Part shown: one piece after another, positions 8,975-16,451 of the stretch
How positions within the stretch are numbered: position 1 is the first letter of the stretch
Layout: the number at the start of each line of letters is the position of its first letter
Source of the DNA: CAZAPO01 sp044841755
GTDB taxonomy: Bacteria; Bacteroidota; Bacteroidia; Flavobacteriales; Flavobacteriaceae
Assembly (NCBI GenBank): GCA_044841755.1
Contig: JAXOFM010000006.1
Span: forward strand, 62,001 to 126,000
Reading direction: 5' to 3'
Length of the DNA stretch: 64,000 nt
Position numbers and translations under genes: made by a program
The notes under the pieces: model-generated
Seen by the model: the letters and a program-made list of their open reading frames with translations, nothing else
Told to the model about the DNA's origin: nothing
The model's database searches: none

Positions 8975-10546
8975 CTAATCCTCTTCCTCAAACTCAACAC
9001 TTTCATAAGCGCCAAGGTCTGGAGTTGCTCCTCTTGTAATGTTTAAAATATCAGAGATAAGATTTCCAAAAACAATTCCCACATTGTCAGCAGGAGAACC
9101 ATTTGGAATATTAAGCTTGTTATTTTGAGCATTTAAGAAGTCTGGATTCAAATTGAAGAGTATATTCTCGTATAGGGAGTCATCATTAAAGTTGTAGATG
9201 TCTTCAGTAAAGTTATTATTAGTGTCATCAAACCTAATTAAGCAGTTGGTGAATTTAAAGTTAAAATCATCTGAAGCATCTCGATCTAGTATCATTTCTA
9301 TATTTTCAGTACCATAAATAATACAGTTTGTGAAATTAGCTTCTTCTAATGGATTGGTAAATGCGGTGTTATCTTCATCAATTATGAAATTATTTAACAG
9401 TACCGAAGGAAATTGTCTAAAGCTATTTTGCCAATGATTTGCAATTGTGGAATGCACAAAATTATACTTTCCGCCATAAGTTCCTGCAAAAGATGATTGA
9501 CCGCTATTATTGATCACTAAATTTTCTGCATTAATTGAAGTTCCTCTTCCTAATAAACCAAAATTACTAGAGTTATAAATTTGAGAATTGGTTATGACCA
9601 ATTTTGTTGGATCATCCTGATTTCCATCACTTAAAATGCCAACAGTTCCATTTCTAATGGTAGCATGGTTAATGGTGTTATTAGTACTATTATTAAATAG
9701 CCAAATAGCCTGCCATTGCCCAGGTACATCTGCAAAATTTGGTTCTAAACGATCACCTTCAAAGATCACTTCACCTTCCATTAATTCTTGATTCTTACTT
9801 GGTGATCCATTTACTTTTAATGAAGCTCCATCAGTAACTAATAATCCAGAATTTGCATGAAAATGTATACGTGCTCCAGCTTCAATATTAAGCTCGTCTC
9901 CATCATTTACAGCTGCATAACCATAGATAACATAAGGCCTTTCATTGGTGAAGGTGAGTTCAGGGCCAGTTAAAAACCTTCCTTGAATGGTAGTTTCCTC
10001 TTCTGTTCCGTCTCCATCCACATCAAAAGTTAGTGTTTCAACAACTCCGTTACTATCTCTGTTTGGGTAGATAAAAACAGCATCTTTTACTAAAGTTACT
10101 AATTCAACTTTTTGTTGATTGCTTCCAGCATCAAACTCTATAGCATCGGTATATAAAAATTGTGTTTCGGTTGAAACCAACGATTGAATGTCGATAGTAG
10201 TTTCTATAAAGATGTACATGCTATCCTTAGCTAGAAGCTCCACATTTTCAAATTCTTTGCCAAGTATTGGCCCATTTCCAGTCATTCCGTCTATGTTTAA
10301 GCGATACATCGAATTTTGCCCTTGTCCTAAACGAATGGTAGGAATAACAATATCTTCATTACTTCTATTGTAAACCTTCAGATTGTATGTGCTAGATCCA
10401 ATGTTTGTGAAAACAGTGTCTAAATAAACAGTGTCTTTTGAGAATTGTAATGTACCGTTGCTAGGAGTGAATTCGAAGTCTTTTCTACAAGAACTCCAAA
10501 GTATTAATATTAGTAGGCTAAGAATAAGTTGCAGTTGGCGCTTCAT
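8975..10546 (-). CDS. lipoprotein with predicted beta-helix repeats
   Basis: 523 residues. The signal peptide ends at WSSC with Cys20 the lipidation site. Residues 25-130 look like an immunoglobulin-like beta domain (TVFTNIGSSTYNLKVYNRSNEDIVI, a pattern seen in transthyretin/ASPM-type surface domains). From about 200 to 480 the sequence is a run of short strands rich in Asn and turns (HATIRNGTVGILSDGNQDD, TNSQIYNSSNFGLLGRG, NFTNCIIYGTENIEM), typical of a right-handed parallel beta-helix. The end NGSPADNVGI...PDLGAYE is common at the close of such surface domains. I infer an outer-membrane or surface-exposed protein, possibly binding a polymer; no lyase catalytic set can be identified. Known to me only as a flavobacterial hypothetical. 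Confidence 0.75.
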   Translation of the reverse strand: MKRQLQLILSLLILILWSSCRKDFEFTPSNGTLQFSKDTVYLDTVFTNIGSSTYNLKVYNRSNEDIVIPTIRLGQGQNSMYRLNIDGMTGNGPILGKEFENVELLAKDSMYIFIETTIDIQSLVSTETQFLYTDAIEFDAGSNQQKVELVTLVKDAVFIYPNRDSNGVVETLTFDVDGDGTEEETTIQGRFLTGPELTFTNERPYVIYGYAAVNDGDELNIEAGARIHFHANSGLLVTDGASLKVNGSPSKNQELMEGEVIFEGDRLEPNFADVPGQWQAIWLFNNSTNNTINHATIRNGTVGILSDGNQDDPTKLVITNSQIYNSSNFGLLGRGTSINAENLVINNSGQSSFAGTYGGKYNFVHSTIANHWQNSFRQFPSVLLNNFIIDEDNTAFTNPLEEANFTNCIIYGTENIEMILDRDASDDFNFKFTNCLIRFDDTNNNFTEDIYNFNDDSLYENILFNLNPDFLNAQNNKLNIPNGSPADNVGIVFGNLISDILNITRGATPDLGAYESVEFEEED

Positions 10547-10595
10547 ATTGTAAAAATATAACTTTCAATTAGATGAAATAGTATTTTAAACACAA

Positions 10596-10985
10596 TCAAT
10601 TAAATAAATTGGCAATTTCTGGAGTTATTCTAGTTGGTCTTTTTGTTTCCATACTCATTAAACACCAAACAGTTTCTGCTTTTACAAGTAATCTATTGTC
10701 AGATTTTCTATACATTTCTACAATACGAGTTGATTTAAAACCTTCGGATTTAGCAACATAAGTTTTTAAAATGAGCTCATCATTTAGTAATGCAGAACCT
10801 TTATATTCAATGAAATGGCTCACAACTACCCAAAAGAAATTTTTAAGAATTTCAGGAGTAACATTTTGCTCCCAATGTGCTTTGGCAATATCTTGAACCC
10901 ATTGTAAATAACGAACATTATTTACATGATCTAATTCATCTAAATCTTCGGATTTAGCATTAATTGTCTTTTCAAAGACTTGCAT
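10596..10985 (-). CDS. acyl-CoA thioesterase, hotdog fold (4HBT / YbgC-FadM type)
   Basis: 129 residues, single hotdog domain. The catalytic-region motif DELDHVNNVRYLQWVQDIA is the classic D-x-x-x-H-x-N-N pattern of 4-hydroxybenzoyl-CoA thioesterase-like enzymes, followed by the long central helix and strands VVSHFIEYKGSALLNDELILKTYV. It would hydrolyse an acyl-CoA or acyl-ACP thioester in the cytoplasm; chain preference is unknown. It lies five bases downstream of the glutaminyl cyclase gene and is surely co-transcribed with it, although the two act in different compartments. Confidence 0.88.
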   Translation of the reverse strand: MQVFEKTINAKSEDLDELDHVNNVRYLQWVQDIAKAHWEQNVTPEILKNFFWVVVSHFIEYKGSALLNDELILKTYVAKSEGFKSTRIVEMYRKSDNRLLVKAETVWCLMSMETKRPTRITPEIANLFN

Positions 10986-10990
10986 TATTC

Positions 10991-12034
10991 TTATTTTTCA
11001 ACAATTTGAACCTCAAACAACTTGTCCCAATGTTTTCCTGTAACGAAAATGGTTTTTGTATCTGGATTATAGGCAATACCATTTAACACGTCAAGTCCGT
11101 CATGTTGCGTTACTTCATTCTTTAAAGGTGAGAAGTCAATAACGCCTTCGATAGCACCGTTTTTTGGGTTAATAATAGCAACTCCGTTCTTTTGGTAGCG
11201 ATTAGCGTAGATCTTTCCGTTTACCCATTCTAGCTCATTTAAATTGCTAATTTTTCCTTTATTAGTATAGGCTTGTATGTGATCGGTTTCTATTAGGGTT
11301 TCTGGATTTAGCGTCCATATCTTTTCTGTTCCATCACTTTTCCATAACATGTTTCCATCGTTGCATAATCCCCAACCTTCTTTACTTTGTCCATATTTAA
11401 AACCCCCTGTTTTTTCAAGGTCAAGGTCATAAACAAAACCATTGCCGCTTTTCCATGTAAGCTGAAATACTTTGTCGTTTAAGACAGAAACACCTTCTCC
11501 AAAATAAGCTTGAGATAGATCTATATTTTTTAGAACTTCACCAGTTTTATAATCTATTTTTCTGAGCTTAGATTTTCCGTATTGCCCAGTACTTTCATAT
11601 AATTCACCATTATAAAACTCTAAACCTTGAGTATAGGAAGTAATATCATGAGGATATTCATTAATTACCTTATAGCCATAAATTTTTGGCGCCTCGGAAT
11701 TTAAGATTACCACACTTGTTGTAGCTTTTTCTGTTTTTCCATCATCATACAAAATAATAGCTTCAATTGCATGTCTTCCTAGTTTTGAAGTGTTTAAGTC
11801 ATGTGTGTCATTTATATTTTTACCATCCAGTTTATACTCAACAGATTCGATTGTTAAATTCTTAGGATTCTTAATTGAAAGATTTAAGGATTCACTATTG
11901 TTGAGTGTATTGTCTGTGACATTTGTTTCAATTGAAAAGTTGTTAGATTTTTTTTCAGAATTACTGCCGCAACCTCCTAACAAAATGATAAAGAATAGGA
12001 TAGAAAGGAACTTAGAAAAATGCATAGCTATCAT
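10991..12034 (-). CDS. glutaminyl-peptide cyclotransferase, lipoprotein (plant/bacterial type)
   Basis: 347 residues. The lipobox LLGGC places Cys22 as lipid anchor. Residues 30-105 form an Ig-like domain (TIESVEYKLDGKNIN...), unusual as an added N-terminal module; 110-347 is the five-bladed beta-propeller of the type-II glutaminyl cyclase family (Glu_cyclase_2), with YPHDITSYTQGLEFYNGELYES near the start and NELEWVNGKIYANRYQ and HDGLDVLNGIAYNPDTKTIFVTGKHWDKLFEV at the end. It converts N-terminal glutamine of exported proteins to pyroglutamate, fitting the flavobacterial habit of mature secreted proteins starting with Gln after AQ/SQ signal cleavage. The start may be the second Met (12025). 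The thioesterase gene follows at once. Confidence 0.88.
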   Translation of the reverse strand: MIAMHFSKFLSILFFIILLGGCGSNSEKKSNNFSIETNVTDNTLNNSESLNLSIKNPKNLTIESVEYKLDGKNINDTHDLNTSKLGRHAIEAIILYDDGKTEKATTSVVILNSEAPKIYGYKVINEYPHDITSYTQGLEFYNGELYESTGQYGKSKLRKIDYKTGEVLKNIDLSQAYFGEGVSVLNDKVFQLTWKSGNGFVYDLDLEKTGGFKYGQSKEGWGLCNDGNMLWKSDGTEKIWTLNPETLIETDHIQAYTNKGKISNLNELEWVNGKIYANRYQKNGVAIINPKNGAIEGVIDFSPLKNEVTQHDGLDVLNGIAYNPDTKTIFVTGKHWDKLFEVQIVEK

Positions 12035-12079
12035 CGATTTTCGGGCAATTTATTTATTTAAATTCAGTTAAAAAAATCA

Positions 12080-12109
12080 TTGTGAAAATATTAAAAGGTT
12101 GTATCTTTG
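12080..12109 (+). promoter_or_regulatory. promoter of SRP RNA gene
   Basis: TTG (12080-12082), 19-base spacer, TATCTTTG (12102-12109): a full match to the Bacteroidota -33/-7 promoter. The predicted start five to seven bases downstream coincides with the 5' arm of the SRP RNA. Confidence 0.85.
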
Positions 12110-12114
12110 CGGCC

Positions 12115-12208
12115 GGCAAGTCCTACACAACCAGCTCCTGTTGAATCCTCCAGGGCGGGAACGCAGCAAAGGTATACGGTCGTAGCGGTGTGATGTAGGT
12201 AGCTTGCC
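12115..12208 (+). ncRNA. ffs: signal recognition particle RNA, small bacterial type (4.5S)
   Basis: About 94 nucleotides forming one long hairpin. The 5' arm GGCAAGTCCTACA pairs with the 3' arm TGTAGGTAGCTTGCC, and the middle carries the Ffh-binding region with the conserved asymmetric loop and tetraloop area, CAGGGCGGGAACGCAGCAA, close to the universal SRP core. It forms the particle that targets nascent membrane proteins to FtsY and the translocon. A strong promoter lies just upstream and a seven-T tract follows at 12209-12215. The T tract also faces the convergent Dabb gene. Boundaries are good to a few bases. Confidence 0.93.
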
Positions 12209-12215
12209 TTTTTTT
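12203..12215 (+). terminator. T-tract terminator of SRP RNA
   Basis: The closing stem strand CTTGCC is followed directly by seven T (12209-12215), so the RNA's own hairpin acts as terminator. Confidence 0.75.
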
Positions 12216-12250
12216 GTACGTTTATTTTTCCTTTTCTAAATAAGATTTAA

Positions 12251-12670
12251 CTAATCTTTAGTCCAATAGTCAACAACTAAAACATCTTCCAGAATACCAT
12301 CTAAAACCTTTACAAAAGCTTGGTGATCTGGGTGAGGTAAGTAAATGGCTAGATCTTCCTCACTGTGAAAGGTTAAAAAGAAACAATGCGTAAACCCTTT
12401 ATCTAGCCCTTCTGGACTGTTGTTTAATCCCCATTCAAAATCTTTTATCTCAGAGATCTTTGTGGGAAGTGCTTTAAATGCTTCTTCAACTTCTTTTATT
12501 CGTTCTTGAGTTGCAGTTTCATTAAACTTAAATATTACCACATGCCGAAGCATGCTATCAACCTTAGTGGTTGAATTTTCTTGGTTATTAGTCTCTTTGT
12601 TCGATTCATTACAACTATAGTCAAAAACTAAAGAGAAAGTAATAATACCTATTAAGAACAATCTTTTCAT
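12251..12670 (-). CDS. Dabb (stress-responsive A/B barrel) domain lipoprotein
   Basis: 139 residues. Signal peptide ending FDYSC with Cys20 as likely lipid site, a short Asn/Lys linker, then one Dabb ferredoxin-like domain from about residue 40: MLRHVVIFKFNETATQERIKE opens with the LRHVV(I)F strand typical of the family, followed by EGLDKGFTHCFFLTFHSEED and HPDHQAFVKVLDGILEDVLVVDY. Such domains dimerise into a small barrel; a few are enzymes but most have no known function. Export as a lipoprotein is common in Bacteroidota members. It is a single gene, convergent with the SRP RNA. Confidence 0.85.
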   Translation of the reverse strand: MKRLFLIGIITFSLVFDYSCNESNKETNNQENSTTKVDSMLRHVVIFKFNETATQERIKEVEEAFKALPTKISEIKDFEWGLNNSPEGLDKGFTHCFFLTFHSEEDLAIYLPHPDHQAFVKVLDGILEDVLVVDYWTKD

Positions 12671-12753
12671 AAGTATGAATTTAACGTTATAAAGTTATAT
12701 TTTTTTGTTGAGCTATGATATTTTTTGTGCTGAATAAGTAATTCTAATTATTG

Positions 12754-12761
12754 TACTTTTG
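12754..12761 (+). promoter_or_regulatory. -7 box for SDR gene
   Basis: TACTTTTG fits TAnnTTTG, 33 bases before the ATG at 12795; a TTG lies upstream but at an over-long 26-base spacing. Confidence 0.45.
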
Positions 12762-12794
12762 ACGAGAAGTTTTAAGAATTAATTTGAGTTTATA

Positions 12795-13598
12795 ATGTCT
12801 AAAGTTGTTTTAATAACAGGAGGTTCATCAGGAATAGGAAAGTCTATTGGAGAGTTTTTGCTGGAAAGAGGTTTCAAAGTTTATGGTACTAGTAGAAATC
12901 CTAATAATTATCCTGAAAGCAGAATACCTATTGTTGCTTTGGATGTTACAAAGGTAGATACTATTATAAAATGTGTTGAAGAAGTAATTACTAGAGAAGG
13001 ACGTATAGATGTATTAGTTAATAATGCCGGAGCTGGAATAACAGGGCCTATTGAAGAAATACCAGATACTGAGATCAAGAAGAATTTTGAAACTAACTTT
13101 TTTGGACCTATAAATGTTATTAAAGCTGTTTTGCCACAAATGCGTAAGCAAAACTCTGGTTTAATTATTAATATAACATCAATTGCTGGTTATATGGGTT
13201 TGCCTTATCGTGGCGTATATAGTGCAAGCAAAGGTGCTTTAGAAATTATAACTGAAGCCTTTAGAATGGAGATCAAAGATTTCAATATTCATATGACTAA
13301 TGTTGCTCCAGGAGATTTTGCTACCAATATTGCGGCAGGACGTTTTCATGCACCAGTCAATGAAGATTCACCATATAAAAAACCTTACCAAGATACATTG
13401 AACTTAATGAATGAACATGTAGATGCTGGAAGTGATCCTTTAATGATGGCAAAAGCAGTTTATAAAATTATCAATACTAAGAAACCAAAAGTGCATTATA
13501 AGATTGGTGAGTTTATGCAAAAGTTTTCAATAGTACTAAAACGAATTCTACCTGATAAGGTTTATGAAAAATTACTAATGAATCATTACAAATTATAG
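12795..13598 (+). CDS. short-chain dehydrogenase/reductase
   Basis: 267-residue classical SDR, NAD(P)H-dependent oxidoreductase in the cytoplasm. Cofactor motif TGGSSGIGKSIG at residues 8-19, with Arg/Ser after the second strand (YGTSRNPNNYP) suggesting NADP(H); VNNAGAG structural motif; catalytic serine in NITSIAGYMG and the Y-x-x-x-K pair in YSASKGALEI. After the active site is the PG motif in NVAPGDFATNI, and the C-terminal 40 residues (KIGEFMQKFSIVLKRILPDKVYEKL) are basic and amphipathic. The substrate cannot be told. Next gene downstream is an unrelated small lipoprotein 44 bases away. Confidence 0.92.
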   Translation: MSKVVLITGGSSGIGKSIGEFLLERGFKVYGTSRNPNNYPESRIPIVALDVTKVDTIIKCVEEVITREGRIDVLVNNAGAGITGPIEEIPDTEIKKNFETNFFGPINVIKAVLPQMRKQNSGLIINITSIAGYMGLPYRGVYSASKGALEIITEAFRMEIKDFNIHMTNVAPGDFATNIAAGRFHAPVNEDSPYKKPYQDTLNLMNEHVDAGSDPLMMAKAVYKIINTKKPKVHYKIGEFMQKFSIVLKRILPDKVYEKLLMNHYKL

Positions 13599-13642
13599 TT
13601 TTGGTATATTCTTTGTTATTAAGATAGCATAACAATATTATT

Positions 13643-14071
13643 ATGCTAAAAAAAACTACTTACCTTTTAAGTATTCTCTTTTTCTTTCAATTAACAAGCT
13701 GTCAAGATATTATAGAATGTGTAATAAATAGGCATCCAGAATTGCCAAATAAGATATTAGATACTGGCCAGTTTGGTGATTTTTATTTTGAAGAGATTCG
13801 CGCTGAAATAAATAATGAGCCCAGTGATAACAGATACTTTTATTATTTTTCCATACGGGGAGAGATTCCCGAAGGACTTGACATAATATTTGATCACCGA
13901 TCTATATATTTTGAAGGAAGACCTCAACAAAGAGGGTATTATACTTTTACCGTTGATCTTTGGGTGGAACTTGGAGATAACTATTATGAGGAGTGTGAAA
14001 ATAGATTGAACGATTGTGATGGTTTATGTGATGATAGCACCTCAAAAGAGTACACTATATACATTCGCTAA
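13643..14071 (+). CDS. small lipoprotein with an Ig-like (He_PIG-like) domain
   Basis: 142 residues. Signal peptide ends in QLTSC, Cys20 lipidated. The body contains a single predicted beta sandwich; the run GEIPEGLDIIFDHRSIYFEG followed by RPQQRGYYTFTVDLWVE strongly resembles the putative-Ig (He_PIG) pattern in which LPxGL...GxP...GxYxFTV recurs, normally in large multi-domain surface proteins. Here it is alone. The end has three closely spaced cysteines (ECENRLNDCDGLCDD) that may make a disulfide-knotted tip. Function unknown; likely outer-membrane anchored. No close partner gene. Confidence 0.7.
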   Translation: MLKKTTYLLSILFFFQLTSCQDIIECVINRHPELPNKILDTGQFGDFYFEEIRAEINNEPSDNRYFYYFSIRGEIPEGLDIIFDHRSIYFEGRPQQRGYYTFTVDLWVELGDNYYEECENRLNDCDGLCDDSTSKEYTIYIR

Positions 14072-14177
14072 AAATTTTTGTAAGTTGTTAATATATTTTA
14101 ATTAAAATTTCTTTTCAAGCTTTCTTAATGTTGTAAATTCGCGACGAATTTTAAGCACAACTAAAACCAATTCATAG

Positions 14178-14831
14178 ATGAAATTTTTTATCGATACAGC
14201 TAACCTTGATCAAATTAAAGAAGCACAAGATCTAGGTATTTTAGATGGTGTTACTACCAATCCATCACTAATGGCCAAAGAAGGAATAACTGGCCATGAT
14301 AACATTATGAAGCATTATGTTGACATTTGTAATATTGTTGATGGAGATGTAAGTGCTGAGGTTATTTCAACCGATTTTGAAGGCATGGTAAGAGAAGGGG
14401 AAGCGTTAGCTGAACTTCACGATCAAATAGTTATTAAACTTCCAATGATCAAAGATGGAGTTAAAGCATGTAAGTACTTTACTGAAAAAGGTATTAAGAC
14501 TAATGTTACTTTAGTGTTTTCTCCTGGACAAGCGTTATTAGCTGCCAAGGCTGGAGCAACTTATGTGTCGCCTTTTATAGGTCGTTTGGATGATATTTCT
14601 ACAGATGGATTAAACCTTATTGCTGAAATTAGGCAGATTTATGACAATTATGGATTCGGAACGGAAATATTAGCAGCTTCGGTACGACATACCATGCACG
14701 TAATTGACTGCGCTAAGATTGGAGCAGATGTAATGACAGGACCATTAAGTTCTATTGCTGGTTTATTAAAGCATCCGCTAACAGATATAGGTCTAGAAAA
14801 GTTCTTATCGGATTATAAAAAAGGAAACTAA
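14178..14831 (+). CDS. transaldolase / fructose-6-phosphate aldolase family (small type)
   Basis: 217-residue TIM-barrel enzyme of the short transaldolase (TalC/MipB/FSA) group. The start MKFFIDTANLDQIKEAQDLGI and GVTTNPSLMAKEG are hallmark segments, the Schiff-base lysine is K87 in IVIKLPM, and TLVFSPGQALLAAKAGATYVSPFIGRLDD is the conserved phosphate-site region. It moves a dihydroxyacetone unit between sugar phosphates in the non-oxidative pentose phosphate pathway, or, if a true FSA, cleaves fructose 6-phosphate; sequence alone does not separate these securely. Single gene, with a weak -7 box TAAATTCG at 14134-14141 and a weak hairpin downstream. Confidence 0.93.
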   Translation: MKFFIDTANLDQIKEAQDLGILDGVTTNPSLMAKEGITGHDNIMKHYVDICNIVDGDVSAEVISTDFEGMVREGEALAELHDQIVIKLPMIKDGVKACKYFTEKGIKTNVTLVFSPGQALLAAKAGATYVSPFIGRLDDISTDGLNLIAEIRQIYDNYGFGTEILAASVRHTMHVIDCAKIGADVMTGPLSSIAGLLKHPLTDIGLEKFLSDYKKGN

Positions 14832-14847
14832 GAAAGAACAGATTAAA

Positions 14848-14878
14848 TAAAAAAGGGATCATTGTCATCCTTTTTTTA
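14848..14878. terminator. weak bidirectional terminator
   Basis: Imperfect stem AAAAAGGGAT / ATCCTTTTT around CATTGTC; the T and A flanks serve transaldolase and the convergent lipoprotein gene, whose stop lies inside it. Confidence 0.5.
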
Positions 14879-16282
14879 TTTCAATTTTTTTAGAATATCC
14901 TTGAAATCGTGATTGAATAAATTGGCATTAGAAGTAACAATATTATTATCATCATCTAATACAATAACTTTATTTATATATTGAATTGCCAACATTTTTT
15001 TAGCAATTCGAGGATCTCTAAATCTAAATTCGTTTGTAAAATCTATTTTATTCTCTTTTAATAAACGCTTCCAAACATGTGCATTGTTTGAATTAATATT
15101 AATAGCGATAAAATCAACGTTAGGATAGGCTTTCTTCAATTCTTTAACCTTATTATGGCTATTCTTGAAGTGATATTTATTTACACTTGTCCAGAAATAT
15201 AAAACTTTAGGTTTACTAGAAACATTATTAAGTGTAGTAACATTGTTAGTATGATCAACTACCTCCACAACCGGTAGCTTATTACCTGGTCCTAAACGTT
15301 TAAGTGTATTATACAGTCCTTCTATATAGCTCGCATTTTCCTTGTTTGAATTCTTTTCTGTATAAGAATCATACATAACTTCTGCATCTTCTGGGGAAGT
15401 GCAGAAGGATAGGAAATTTCGCGTAGGATATTTTAAAAGGATATTTCTAAGCACCTCATTGTTTACCTTCTCGTCAATTATTTCTAACTTATTTAAATGG
15501 TAATCAACGTTCATGCGATCAAGATATTTAGTATCTGTTTCTTCAAAATACTTTTCAGATGCAAGATTATTAAAGTGATTAAATAAGAAAGCATAATATG
15601 GGTAATAATCCTTCAGCTCTTCATCATTATAATCAACCCAATCTCTAAAATCAAAGTAATCTTCCGGTAATGAGTCTTTAGGTAATTGCTTATTCATGCC
15701 AAAATGCCTATAAGGATATTGCTCCTTGTGCATGAAATGATTGTAATCTATACCAACAGAAGCCACTTTTAAGAAGAACTCTGAGGCTTTATATTTATTA
15801 GAAAACTTATCCAGCTGAAACAACTTGTTCTCTCTTAAAGAATCAACTTTTTCCAAAAAGTCAGCAGGTTTTAACTTCCAATACTTATAAACGAAACTTT
15901 CCTCTTCTTCCATTTGAAGGAAAAGATTAATCAAGTAATTATTCTTTTTAGAACCCATTCCTGAAAAAACTAAAGATTCGTCAAAATCTAGCGTGTTTAA
16001 ACGTACCATTAGACTGTCATTAGGTTCAAGAATAATTATTTGATATTCATCACCATGAACAATAGAATGTAAACCAGGGTCTAAACTTTCTACTCGATAA
16101 GCAAATCTGTTATTTTCGTCTAAATAAAGAGTGTCAATAGGTGAGGTGTCTTTTTTAAGAACCAAGAAGTCGTTATTTGGATTGATCACCTCACCACCAA
16201 TAAATGCTTGTCCGCAAGAATTCTCTCCCACCTTACATCCCAAAAACGTTACAACTAATAAAAGTAATACTAATCGTTTCAT
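14876..16282 (-). CDS. thioredoxin-fold lipoprotein lacking the CxxC motif
   Basis: 468 residues from the ATG at 16282 (MKRLVLLLLVVTFLGC); the frame runs on to a TTG at 16303 but the lipoprotein signal begins at the ATG. Cys16 is the lipid site. The N-terminal part (about 20-110) is a small beta domain with an FIGGEVINPNNDFLVLKKD start, like the DUF4369-type domain that precedes many TlpA-like proteins; a helical middle follows (110-330). The last 140 residues have a thioredoxin/TlpA layout (KPKVLYFWTSVNKYHFKN, then YPNVDFIAININSNN, then NKVIVLDDDNNIV), but the place of WCxxC reads WTSVNKYH, so no redox cysteines remain. I infer a non-redox structural or binding role at the membrane. Neighbours give no hint. 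Confidence 0.75.
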   Translation of the reverse strand: MKRLVLLLLVVTFLGCKVGENSCGQAFIGGEVINPNNDFLVLKKDTSPIDTLYLDENNRFAYRVESLDPGLHSIVHGDEYQIIILEPNDSLMVRLNTLDFDESLVFSGMGSKKNNYLINLFLQMEEEESFVYKYWKLKPADFLEKVDSLRENKLFQLDKFSNKYKASEFFLKVASVGIDYNHFMHKEQYPYRHFGMNKQLPKDSLPEDYFDFRDWVDYNDEELKDYYPYYAFLFNHFNNLASEKYFEETDTKYLDRMNVDYHLNKLEIIDEKVNNEVLRNILLKYPTRNFLSFCTSPEDAEVMYDSYTEKNSNKENASYIEGLYNTLKRLGPGNKLPVVEVVDHTNNVTTLNNVSSKPKVLYFWTSVNKYHFKNSHNKVKELKKAYPNVDFIAININSNNAHVWKRLLKENKIDFTNEFRFRDPRIAKKMLAIQYINKVIVLDDDNNIVTSNANLFNHDFKDILKKLK

Positions 16283-16398
16283 AGTAAATTTAGCCACTTC
16301 CAAATTTAGGGCAATGTGCCTATTTCTTTACAAAATTAGGCTTTGCTTGCTAAAACTGTTGTTAATGCGTTGTTAAATGTTTTTCTATGATTTCAGTA

Positions 16399-16429
16399 TT
16401 GTTTGAATGATTTGATTTTTCTACTTTTG
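16399..16429 (+). promoter_or_regulatory. promoter of ABC-F gene
   Basis: TTG (16399-16401), 20-base spacer, TACTTTTG (16422-16429), 22 bases before the ATG. Confidence 0.65.
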
Positions 16430-16451
16430 CGGCGAATTTAAAAGCAATAAA

